From CAWANF01 sp963783355 (GTDB taxonomy: Bacteria > Bacteroidota > Rhodothermia > Balneolales > DATFMH01): a stretch of DNA of 64,000 nt. This document shows, piece after piece, positions 37,913 to 46,440 of this stretch. The translations under genes were made by a program, and so were the position numbers. Where the stretch lies: contig CAWANF010000001.1 of assembly GCA_963783355.1 (NCBI GenBank), positions 930,001 to 994,000 of the forward strand, read 5' to 3'. How positions within the stretch are numbered: position 1 is the first letter of the stretch; each line of letters opens with the position of its first letter. The notes beneath the pieces were generated by a model. It worked only from the letters and a program-made list of their open reading frames with translations. It was not told the origin of the DNA and made no database searches.

Positions 37913-40900
37913 ATGTCCAATGACCCGATAAACATATTGCTTGTCGATGATGATGAAGATGATTACTTCATCACAAAATCGATGTTAGAACGTATCCGGG
38001 ATACGAAGTATAATCTGGAATGGTGTAACCGGTATGATCCTGCGTTAGAAAAAATGCTCGAAGATCGTTTCGATGTCTACCTGATCGATTATCGGCTGGG
38101 AGCAGAGAACGGCCTGGATCTTCTTAAGCAGGCATTGGATGGCGGAGTAAATTCACCCATTATTTTGTTGACCGGCCAGGGAGATCGCGAAATAGATTTG
38201 GCTGCTATGAAGGCGGGAGCTTCTGATTACCTGGTCAAAGGCATTATTCAGGCTCCACTTCTTGAACGCTCCATTCGTTACGCTATTGAGCGCAAGAGAA
38301 CCGAAGAGGCATTAAAAGAAAGTGAAGAACGTTATCGTGATCTTTTTGAAAATGCCAATGATATGATCCTGAGCGTGGATATCGACGGACATTTTAATTA
38401 TGTGAATCAGGCCTGGAAAGATATCCTGGAATACGATAACAAAGATATCGAGAACCTGACTATATACGATGTTATCCATGAAGACAGCCGGGATAAATTT
38501 GATGAGGTGTTTGCGGGTTGCAAAAATGGTGAAAATATTGACCTTGTTGAACTTATATTTGTAACTAAGGATGGCAGAAATGTTTATGTACAGGGTAGTG
38601 TAAACTGCAAATTCGTAAACGGAAGAATGGTCTCAACCCGGGCTATTTTCCGGGATGTGACCCAGCGGAAAAAAGCCGAACGAGAAAGAAACCGACTTTT
38701 TGAAACATCGCGGGATTTAATTGGTATACTGGATTTTGAAGGACGATTCCACGATTTGAATCCTTCGTGGACGCAAACACTGGGTTATTCCGAACAAGAG
38801 TTCAAGCAGATTAGTATTCTCGATTTAATCTACCCTGAAGATCGTAACGATGCGATTGACGTGATAAAGAGAATTGTCAATGATCACGATAATTCGATAT
38901 TTGAGTTACGTTTAATAAGCAAAGACAGTTCGTATAAGTGGTTATCGTGCAGCATTACTGTTGAAGAGAAAGAACAATTGATTTACGCTTCGGCTCGTGA
39001 CATAACAGAGATAAAGAAATCGCGGGTAGCGCTATTAGAAAGTGAAAAAAGATATCGTGAACTTATCGAGAATAGCCAGGGCCTCATTTTCACACACGAT
39101 TTAAACGGGAAAATATTGTCTACAAACCGTGCTTTTGCCGAAACATTAGGAACAACGCAGGCCGATATTATAGGGAAAAGTTTGAATACGTTTGTCAAAA
39201 ATGATACAGATTCAGATTTTCAGTCGTACCTGGATGATATTAAAGATAAACCACTGGTAAGCGGTTCGTTAAAGCTGGTCAAGCAGAAAGGGGATCCACT
39301 TACTGTCGCATATAGGAATTTCCGTTTCAAGCCTCAGGACAATGATGAATATGTCATTGGTAATGCACAGGATATCACCGACAGGGTAAAGGCGGAGGAA
39401 GCATTGCTAAGGGAACAGCAGCAATTACAGAATATTATAGAGAATGCTCCCGTTCCCATGGCTTTACTGGATCGTGATTTGGTTTTTATCACACACAGCC
39501 AGAAATGGATACAGGAATACGCACCCCGATCTTCAACTGATATTATTGGCAGATCATATAAAGAAGCGTATCCCTGGCTGCCGGAATACTGGTTTGAAAT
39601 TTGCAAGGAAGGACTGACCGGCAAGGTATTATCTAAATCGGAAGACGAAATGGCCATGTTTAATGGCCGTAGAATTCATTTTCGTTGGGCCATTCACCCC
39701 TGGATGGACGATACCGGCAGTGTACAAGGTATCATCCTCGTTTCTGATCGTATTGATGAACTCGTAAATGCCCGCCTGGAAGCCGAGAAAGCGAATAATG
39801 CCAAATCTGCATTTTTGGCGAATATAACCCATGAATTACGGACGCCATTGAATGCTATCCTGGGGTATTCGCAAATTTTGTCGAAGGATAATTCACTAAC
39901 TGGCAGTCAGCACGAATACATCAGCAATATGTATCGAAGCGGAATGCATTTGTTGAATATGATCAACGATATCCTCGATTTATCAAAAATTGAAGCCGGA
40001 AAACTGGATCTCAATAATGAGGTTGTCAATTTGCATGAAATGCTCGATGAGATAAACGGCGTTTTTTCACTCAAAAGTCACGATAAGGGATTAAACTGGA
40101 CAATTGTTAAAGATAGTAACTTACCTGATTTTATTGAGTCGGATGCGGCAAAATTACGGCAAATTCTCATTAACCTGGTCGGAAATGCCATAAAATTTAC
40201 CGACAAGGGTTATGTGGAATTAAAAGTGGTCGGGGAAAGTGAATCGAAAGATGATAAACGGGTTCGGCTAGGCTTTTTTGTTAAAGATACCGGTCGGGGA
40301 ATACCCGAGGACCAAATACAGGAAATATTTGAACCGTTCCGGCAGGTCAAAGGGCGTATCAGTGAAGGGACCGGACTTGGTTTATCGATCACACAGCGGA
40401 TTGTTAAATTGATGAATGGTACAATATCTGTAAAAAGTGATATTGATGATGGGACATTATTCCATATAAGTATTCCATTCAACGTATGTGAAAGCGCGAA
40501 TTTGGAAGCTGATAATCAATTTTCCATGGTCTCCGGAATTAAAGGGGACTATAAATGGAAAGTGCTCATTATCGACGATGTCGATTATAATCGCTCGGTA
40601 TTGAATGTGATGTTGAGCCGGGTCGACTTTGAATGCATCGATACACCGGACGGATGGAGGGGGCCTGATTTAGCGGGGATTATGAATCCGGATGTCATTT
40701 TTATGGATTCATCATTGCCGGATGTGGATATCAGGGAGATAACGAATGAAATTCGCCAAAATTCGGAAAATAAAAACCTGATCATCATCGCATTGACGGC
40801 GATGGGTATCCAGGATGCAAAAAATGAACATAATGGAATTGGATTCAATGATTACATAAGAAAGCCGTTTACGGAAGCAGAAATATTTGAATCGATTCAC

Positions 40901-41197
40901 AGGCATACGAAAATAGAGTATGAATTCAGTGATAAAAAAGATGAAAAGGAAGCAGTTACGGAATTTTCTGTTATGGACGCAGCCAAAGGTATTCAGGAAC
41001 TGCACAATCCATTAAAAAGCAACCTGATTGATGCATTGGAAATGCAGGATTTGGACGGTATAGAGACAATAACCAGGGATATGGACAAACTTCAGGACAA
41101 TGAAGCTTTGACAAATCGGTTAAGAAATGCTGTTTTGAAATCTGATTATTACTTTATCACTTTGCTGAATAAAAATTTAGAGAATTTAAAAAAATAG
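37913..41197 (+). CDS. Hybrid histidine kinase REC-PAS(4)-HisKA-HATPase-REC
   Basis: 1094-residue cytoplasmic kinase with no membrane segment. Order: receiver at 1-125 (LLVDDDEDD, Asp in VYLIDYRLG), PAS domains beginning near residues 140, 260, 380 and 505, HisKA with His in ANITHELRTPLNAILGYSQIL near 640, HATPase (NLVGNAIKFT, DTGRGIP, GTGLGLSI), and a C-terminal receiver (LIIDDVDYNR, VIFMDSSLPD, IRKPFT) near 885-1000. A roughly 90-residue helical tail of leucine- and aspartate-rich repeats ends the protein and might be a degenerate phosphotransfer domain. Begins 20 bases after the Rcp1-like gene; receivers at both ends suggest a multi-step relay. Confidence 0.92.
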   Translation: MSNDPINILLVDDDEDDYFITKSMLERIRDTKYNLEWCNRYDPALEKMLEDRFDVYLIDYRLGAENGLDLLKQALDGGVNSPIILLTGQGDREIDLAAMKAGASDYLVKGIIQAPLLERSIRYAIERKRTEEALKESEERYRDLFENANDMILSVDIDGHFNYVNQAWKDILEYDNKDIENLTIYDVIHEDSRDKFDEVFAGCKNGENIDLVELIFVTKDGRNVYVQGSVNCKFVNGRMVSTRAIFRDVTQRKKAERERNRLFETSRDLIGILDFEGRFHDLNPSWTQTLGYSEQEFKQISILDLIYPEDRNDAIDVIKRIVNDHDNSIFELRLISKDSSYKWLSCSITVEEKEQLIYASARDITEIKKSRVALLESEKRYRELIENSQGLIFTHDLNGKILSTNRAFAETLGTTQADIIGKSLNTFVKNDTDSDFQSYLDDIKDKPLVSGSLKLVKQKGDPLTVAYRNFRFKPQDNDEYVIGNAQDITDRVKAEEALLREQQQLQNIIENAPVPMALLDRDLVFITHSQKWIQEYAPRSSTDIIGRSYKEAYPWLPEYWFEICKEGLTGKVLSKSEDEMAMFNGRRIHFRWAIHPWMDDTGSVQGIILVSDRIDELVNARLEAEKANNAKSAFLANITHELRTPLNAILGYSQILSKDNSLTGSQHEYISNMYRSGMHLLNMINDILDLSKIEAGKLDLNNEVVNLHEMLDEINGVFSLKSHDKGLNWTIVKDSNLPDFIESDAAKLRQILINLVGNAIKFTDKGYVELKVVGESESKDDKRVRLGFFVKDTGRGIPEDQIQEIFEPFRQVKGRISEGTGLGLSITQRIVKLMNGTISVKSDIDDGTLFHISIPFNVCESANLEADNQFSMVSGIKGDYKWKVLIIDDVDYNRSVLNVMLSRVDFECIDTPDGWRGPDLAGIMNPDVIFMDSSLPDVDIREITNEIRQNSENKNLIIIALTAMGIQDAKNEHNGIGFNDYIRKPFTEAEIFESIHRHTKIEYEFSDKKDEKEAVTEFSVMDAAKGIQELHNPLKSNLIDALEMQDLDGIETITRDMDKLQDNEALTNRLRNAVLKSDYYFITLLNKNLENLKK

Positions 41198-41235
41198 TTT
41201 AATCTAAGATTATTTGTTATAGGGGGTTTTAAATA

Positions 41236-42393
41236 TTGAATCAAAAAATGAGTGAAAAATCTTCCATTATATTAATTGTTGACGATACTCAACATAATGT
41301 ACAGGTATTATCACAGGTAACACGTGCTGAAGGCTACCAGGTAATTGCTGCTTTTAATGGTACCGATGCGGTAGAACTTGCCAAAAAGCGCAAGCCTGAT
41401 CTTATTTTACTTGATGTCCTTATGCCCGATATGAATGGATATAAAGTTTGTGAGATATTGAAAAAAGATCGGGAATTAAGGGATACACCAGTGATATTTT
41501 TAAGTGCCCTTTCGGATGTTGAATCAAAAATAAAGGGTTTCAAGGTTGGAGGAGTCGATTATATCACCAAACCGTTTCAACGGGAAGAAGTCATTGCACG
41601 TGTCGAACTTCATTTAAAACTTAAAAAATTAGAACGGGAAAGAGAACGATATATTAAAGAGCTGAAAAAAAGAGAAAAGCATCTCGAACAACTCATTCGT
41701 GCAAAAGATGAAGTCATGCGAATAGTAAGCCATGATATTCGCAATCCACTGACGGGCATAATCGGGTTGTCTGATTTGATGCTCAATAACAGCGAACAAT
41801 CTCCTGAGATGACGGTAAGAATGGTAAATGCCATCAAAAAAGGAGGGATCGAGATTATGGATCTGGTAAATGATATCCTTGAAATGGATTTCGAGAAAAA
41901 TGAGGCTTTCAGTATAAATTATGAGGATGTGAATTTAGAAGAATTACTCAATAAGGTTATTGAGTTACATAATTCGACTGCTATTTCAAATTCTATAAAA
42001 CTAACTTTTGATGTTGAAAAAGACCTTCCATTAATACCTGTCGATTCCCAGAAAATAAGCCAGGCTATAGGGAATCTTATCTCAAATGCTTTGAAATTTA
42101 CACCGCAGGACGGTATCGTTAATGTCGCGGCATGTATAACGGCGAACAGTCCTAAAGTTGTGCGCATATCTGTGAAAGATTCAGGAATTGGTATTCCTGA
42201 AGAAAATATTCCTTCTCTTTTTAATCGGCATGACAGAAACAGGAGGTTAGGTTTAAAAGGTGAAAAAGGCAGCGGAATGGGACTCGATATTGTGAAAAGA
42301 TATATCGAGTTGCACGAAGGCAAAATAGAGGTGGAATCGAAAGTTGACGAAGGAACCACATTTACGATTCAATTTCCGGCAACACTCGAATAA
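41236..42393 (+). CDS. Receiver-histidine kinase (REC-HisKA-HATPase)
   Basis: 385 residues. N-terminal receiver (LIVDDTQHNVQVL, Asp in LILLDVLMPDMNG, Lys in YITKPF), a basic coiled coil (LKKLERERERYIKELKKRE), HisKA with His in IVSHDIRNPLTGIIG, and an HATPase (GNLISNALKFT, DSGIGIP, GSGMGLDIVKRY). Starts at TTG 41236, 9 bases after AGGGGG; an ATG at 41248 would remove only four residues. Such kinases are usually switched by phosphorylation of their receiver, here perhaps by the preceding hybrid kinase. Confidence 0.9.
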   Translation: MNQKMSEKSSIILIVDDTQHNVQVLSQVTRAEGYQVIAAFNGTDAVELAKKRKPDLILLDVLMPDMNGYKVCEILKKDRELRDTPVIFLSALSDVESKIKGFKVGGVDYITKPFQREEVIARVELHLKLKKLERERERYIKELKKREKHLEQLIRAKDEVMRIVSHDIRNPLTGIIGLSDLMLNNSEQSPEMTVRMVNAIKKGGIEIMDLVNDILEMDFEKNEAFSINYEDVNLEELLNKVIELHNSTAISNSIKLTFDVEKDLPLIPVDSQKISQAIGNLISNALKFTPQDGIVNVAACITANSPKVVRISVKDSGIGIPEENIPSLFNRHDRNRRLGLKGEKGSGMGLDIVKRYIELHEGKIEVESKVDEGTTFTIQFPATLE

Positions 42394-42474
42394 CAAAAAC
42401 ATTACTATTAAGATATTATTTACACAGTCTATACTATTAGTATCATTGGGGTTTTTTGAATCATTTTTTTATTT

Positions 42475-42498
42475 AATCGAATCGATATATATTCGATT
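42475..42498. promoter_or_regulatory. Perfect 8-8-8 dyad upstream of EPS genes
   Basis: AATCGAAT (42475-42482) and ATTCGATT (42491-42498) form a perfect inverted repeat separated by CGATATAT. It lies about 100 bases before the REC-GAF gene, in the only sizeable gap (204 bases) between the kinase genes and the polysaccharide genes. It looks like an operator or promoter-overlapping site; regulator unknown. Confidence 0.45.
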
Positions 42499-42597
42499 GT
42501 TTTGGGTACTCAATAATGAAGATGTCATAAAGGAAAAAGGGACAGCAATTGATTTAGATACGGTTGAATTGATTCCTGTAAAATTAAGAAGGACACA

Positions 42598-43530
42598 ATG
42601 TATACAATTTTAGTAATTGATGATGATGAGCCTATTCAGATAATCCTGGAAAATATTTTATCTGCTGAATTTGATGTTCTTTTAGCAAATAATGCTCAGG
42701 AAGCGATAGATATATTGTCAGATAATTCAGTAAATCTGGTTTTGTCAGATGTATATATGCCTGGAATCAACGGGATACAATTGTTGCAATCATTACGGGG
42801 TGATGAAGATAAAAAGAACATTCCGGTCCTGATAATGACAAATCTTCCCTCGGCGGACAAAGAACAACGGGCCAGTGAACTGGGGGCTGCTGATTTCATC
42901 GATAAAACAGTTTTATTCAGGGACAAAGAAGCCTTTATGAACAGGGTAAGGATGAAGATCCTTACAGATGTTAGAGTTCCGGATCTCAATGAATTACTGA
43001 ACACCAAGAAGAATGAAATCATTGGTTATTTAATGAATGAAGCTGTTTTCGGGACATTCAGTTCAATATGTGAAATTCTTTGCAAACAATTATATGACTT
43101 ATTTGAAGTTGATTTATGTACGTTTTGGCTTGTAAAAGAGGACGGACCCGAACTGGTAGTATTAAATATTAATTCTGACCTCCCAAATCTCGATTATGGG
43201 AAGGATGATTTAAAAAAAGAACTTAATTATCAAAACCTGGTTCGAAATAAAAAAGCTTTTTTTAGCAACCATATTTATAATCGCGATGCCGGTATAATGA
43301 CGGAATATTCTATCAAGAATAAACTAACTGCAGAAATTGGATTACCGTTATTTTCAGTCTCTGAGAAGATATTACTGATGAATAACATGCAAATACCCGA
43401 TGACACGCCCCTTTTTGCTTTCCTGGATATTAAAAGGAAGAAATTATTTCCGACCAATGAATATGAGCTCATCAAAAATCTGATAGTACAGATGGGGCCG
43501 GCTTTTTGGCGCCTATATAATCAAAATTAA
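42598..43530 (+). CDS. Response regulator with GAF-like output domain
   Basis: 310 residues. Receiver at 1-125: LVIDDDEPIQ, phospho-Asp in LVLSDVYMPGINGIQL, MTNLPSA, and Lys in FIDKTV (followed by Thr, not Pro). Residues about 140-305 look like a GAF fold (EAVFGTFSSICEILCKQLYDLFEVDLCTFWLVK, then AEIGLPLFS and a final helix). There is no DNA-binding or GGDEF domain, so output is probably protein-protein contact with the neighbouring synthase. First gene of the Pel-like cluster, 17 bases before the first glycosyltransferase. Confidence 0.85.
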   Translation: MYTILVIDDDEPIQIILENILSAEFDVLLANNAQEAIDILSDNSVNLVLSDVYMPGINGIQLLQSLRGDEDKKNIPVLIMTNLPSADKEQRASELGAADFIDKTVLFRDKEAFMNRVRMKILTDVRVPDLNELLNTKKNEIIGYLMNEAVFGTFSSICEILCKQLYDLFEVDLCTFWLVKEDGPELVVLNINSDLPNLDYGKDDLKKELNYQNLVRNKKAFFSNHIYNRDAGIMTEYSIKNKLTAEIGLPLFSVSEKILLMNNMQIPDDTPLFAFLDIKRKKLFPTNEYELIKNLIVQMGPAFWRLYNQN

Positions 43531-43547
43531 AAGTTATATCTTCTTAA

Positions 43548-44735
43548 ATGACTGGCAGCCCGGTTGTCTTATTGCTTCTGGAAGGAACATATCCCTGGTA
43601 TCGTGGCGGGGTGAGCGAATGGGTCGCTCAGTATCTGGATGCTTTTCCCGATTATCAATTTAAAATTCTTCAGGTAGCTACTGATGAGTACCTTAACAGG
43701 GAGCTGAATGCTTCATTATATGAAATTCCGGAAAATGTGGTATCCTTTGTTCGAATTCCGCCCCCTGACTTATCCCGCGATTGGCGGGAAGAATCCATTG
43801 ACTGGTATCATCAGAATGAACCGGAAATAATTCCGCTTCTTAATAATTTACATGCTATTCATGTAACGAATACAGGATTTGCCGGGTGGCTGGGAACGAC
43901 CCTTTCGCGGGAGTTGCATGTTCCTGCAATATTAACAGAGCATGCCATCTATTGGAAAGAGATAGACATGGGGGCAGTAGCCCTGGAATGCGGCTATAAA
44001 ATCCCCTCCGAAATAAGACAGAAACAACGATTTGTTGAAATGTTCCAGTCAATGGCAAAAGAGATTTACCGTAATGCCGATCGAATTATCAGTGTTTCGG
44101 AATGCAATATAGGCGAACAGGAAAAACTGGGAGCTCAAAATTCTGTTCACATACCAAATGGAGTTTCCGGAGCCTTTTTCAATACTACATCTCTGGATAT
44201 AGAAAGAAAAGCTTTAATGATAGGATGGATTGGGCGATGTGCCAATATGAAAAACCCGTTACGTTTCTTCACCCTTATTGATGCGTTCAGGGAGCAGGAT
44301 ACATTCCCGGTTTTTTTTATGATGATGTTAAGTGATGCCGGAGAAAAAAATCTTGAAGCAGAGGTACGTCATAAGGCGGAAGAATATCCTGAGTTAAAAA
44401 TCATCTGGAATCAGCCGGCCATTCGACACATTAAAGAAATGGACGCTGTGTGCATAAGCAGCTATAATGAGTCCCAGCCACTTGTTTTATTTGAAGCCCT
44501 GGCCAACAAAAGTTTGCCTGTTGGCTGGAAAGCTGGAGACGCTAATGAAAAATATGGAATATTCATCGAACAGGAATCGGACGCCGGCATTTTAAGAGAT
44601 AAAATATCAGAACTGTGGATTTATAAAAAGAAGTGGGTAGATGAGGTCGAATCACACTTCCTTTATTTAAAGACACAACATACCTGGGAAGTCATATTCG
44701 ACAGATATCGAAAAATATTTGAAGATATTGACTGA
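43548..44735 (+). CDS. PelF-like GT4 glycosyltransferase, divergent
   Basis: 395 residues, GT-B fold. The N-terminus LLLLEGTYPWYRGGVSEWV is the PelF/DUF3492 signature (EGTYPYxxGGVSxW). Residues TEHAIYWKEIDMG match the PelF hinge region. The C-terminal domain is shorter than usual: GWIGRCANMKNPLRFF in place of the RVxPIKD motif and a retained E-x7-E as NESQPLVLFEAL. It is about 110 residues shorter than true PelF and stands beside a full PelF, so it may be a priming or accessory transferase. Cytoplasmic, UDP-sugar dependent. Confidence 0.85.
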   Translation: MTGSPVVLLLLEGTYPWYRGGVSEWVAQYLDAFPDYQFKILQVATDEYLNRELNASLYEIPENVVSFVRIPPPDLSRDWREESIDWYHQNEPEIIPLLNNLHAIHVTNTGFAGWLGTTLSRELHVPAILTEHAIYWKEIDMGAVALECGYKIPSEIRQKQRFVEMFQSMAKEIYRNADRIISVSECNIGEQEKLGAQNSVHIPNGVSGAFFNTTSLDIERKALMIGWIGRCANMKNPLRFFTLIDAFREQDTFPVFFMMMLSDAGEKNLEAEVRHKAEEYPELKIIWNQPAIRHIKEMDAVCISSYNESQPLVLFEALANKSLPVGWKAGDANEKYGIFIEQESDAGILRDKISELWIYKKKWVDEVESHFLYLKTQHTWEVIFDRYRKIFEDID

Positions 44736-44871
44736 TTCGTAGAAAAATTAGACGTAATATTGCTAAATACGTAACAGAAGTGTCTCTCTTTACTCTATTA
44801 AACAGAGTGATTCGTTGGGTTTCGATATTAGATATAACAGTAAATCAAATTAAATTAAATAGGAAATATTT

Positions 44872-46440
44872 TTGGGCTTGGATCATAAACCGACGGTTTT
44901 ACTCGAGACGGAGGGTTCTTATCCATTTAGCGGCGGGGGGATATCCACCTGGGCTCATACTTTATGCAAGGAATTAAACGAAAAGATAGATTTTATCATT
45001 TTTACATTGACGGGTAATCCAAATGTGTCAATGCATTATCAGATTCCGGACAACATAAAGTCAGTCATTCATATTCCTCTGTGGGGCGCAGAAGATCCAA
45101 TGTCCTATTATGATCAAAATCGTTTGTTTTCCAGCCACCTGGAGAAAAAAAATGAAACTACACCTAAAAATATTGAATCCCTGTTTTTCCCGATATTCCG
45201 GGATTTCGTTGATTGCCTGGTTGATCCGCTTAACACGATGAAAACCTCACCTCAGGTCATTTATGGGTTGTGGAAGTTTTTCCAGCATTTTGATTACAAA
45301 ATCACCATGACGAACCTGATGCTCTGGGAGTTTTTTAAGGGCCGGATCTATGAGTTTTATAGTAATGAGAATGGGAAAGAGGACAGTGAGATCCCCAGGT
45401 TGATGGATGTGACTTTTGGAATGCGCTGGTTATATCATTTTTTAATGCCGCTTGCGGCCAGTATTCCTAAAGTGGATTTAACGCATACTACACTGGCTGG
45501 TTTTCCTGCTATACCTTCTATTGTTTCAAAATTTGAATATGGAATACCAGGTATTGCGACCGACCATGGTGTTTTTATCAGGGAGCGCCATATCAATGTG
45601 AGTACAGCCGATTTTCCATATTTTTCGAAAAAATTATTGCTCGATTTATCAACACTAATCACGTCAGCGGTTTATACCACAGTGGATGAGATACTGCCGG
45701 TATCTTCTTTCAATAAATCATGGGAAATGTTATTCGGAGCCGATAATGAAAAAATTAAGGTGATTAATAATGGAATCGATCCCTTGTACTTTGTCCCCAA
45801 ACCGAAACCGGCACAAACGGCGAATGTACCAACGGTTTTAGCAGTAAATCATGTTTTTCCTCTTAAGGATATAGAAACAATGATTAAAGCCTGTGATATC
45901 GTTCGAAAAAGCATTCCCGAGGTACAGTTCCGCGTTTATGGCAGCCTGACCGTAGATAAGGATTATGTAACAAAATGCCGGGAATTGGTAAAAGAATTAA
46001 ATGTAGAACAGAACTTCACGTTTGCAGGGTTTCACTCAAATCCCCAGCAGGTATACAATGAGGGGGATATCTATATCCTCACTTCGATATCGGAAGGGGC
46101 ACCCTACACTGTTATGGAAGCGATGAGCTGTGCCCGTCCTGTTGTGGCTACGGATGTCGGCGGCGTTAGAGAGATCATCCAGGATAATGGTATTTTATGC
46201 CAGCCGCGAAATCCGGTACAAATTGCAGACGCAGTCATAAAGATGTTGAAGGACAACGACATGAGAGTTAGGTTAGGCCGCAATGCCCGTGATAGAATTT
46301 TACTATATTATACCAAAGAGCAGTCGGTGAATTCGTATCTGGAAACCTATATGAAGTTGATTCAGAAACCGAAAAACCCTTTGAAAAATCATATCACCGT
46401 TCCTTCGGTGAAACGTTTATTGGAATATATAGGTGATTGA
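44872..46440 (+). CDS. pelF: PelF-like polysaccharide glycosyltransferase
   Basis: 522 residues, close to Pseudomonas PelF. N-terminal LLETEGSYPFSGGGISTWAHTL is the PelF signature; the middle region has THTTLAGFPAIPSI and ATDHGVFIRERHI; the C-terminal domain has VNHVFPLKDIETMI, FAGFHSNPQQVYNEGDIYILTSISEG and the catalytic E-x7-E as SEGAPYTVMEAMSCARPVVATDVGG-type sequence. Starts with TTG 10 bases after an AGGA; no ATG gives the N-terminal strand. In Pel systems PelF polymerises UDP-GalNAc/GlcNAc. Overlaps pelG by 8 bases. A 136-base gap with ACTCT/AGAGT dyad separates it from the first transferase. Confidence 0.9.
   Translation: MGLDHKPTVLLETEGSYPFSGGGISTWAHTLCKELNEKIDFIIFTLTGNPNVSMHYQIPDNIKSVIHIPLWGAEDPMSYYDQNRLFSSHLEKKNETTPKNIESLFFPIFRDFVDCLVDPLNTMKTSPQVIYGLWKFFQHFDYKITMTNLMLWEFFKGRIYEFYSNENGKEDSEIPRLMDVTFGMRWLYHFLMPLAASIPKVDLTHTTLAGFPAIPSIVSKFEYGIPGIATDHGVFIRERHINVSTADFPYFSKKLLLDLSTLITSAVYTTVDEILPVSSFNKSWEMLFGADNEKIKVINNGIDPLYFVPKPKPAQTANVPTVLAVNHVFPLKDIETMIKACDIVRKSIPEVQFRVYGSLTVDKDYVTKCRELVKELNVEQNFTFAGFHSNPQQVYNEGDIYILTSISEGAPYTVMEAMSCARPVVATDVGGVREIIQDNGILCQPRNPVQIADAVIKMLKDNDMRVRLGRNARDRILLYYTKEQSVNSYLETYMKLIQKPKNPLKNHITVPSVKRLLEYIGD

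Noticed and set aside
42344..42613. 89-codon frame bridging the REC-HK and REC-GAF genes
   Set aside because: Overlaps both neighbours, low-complexity hydrophobic product, and covers the dyad region; probably noncoding.
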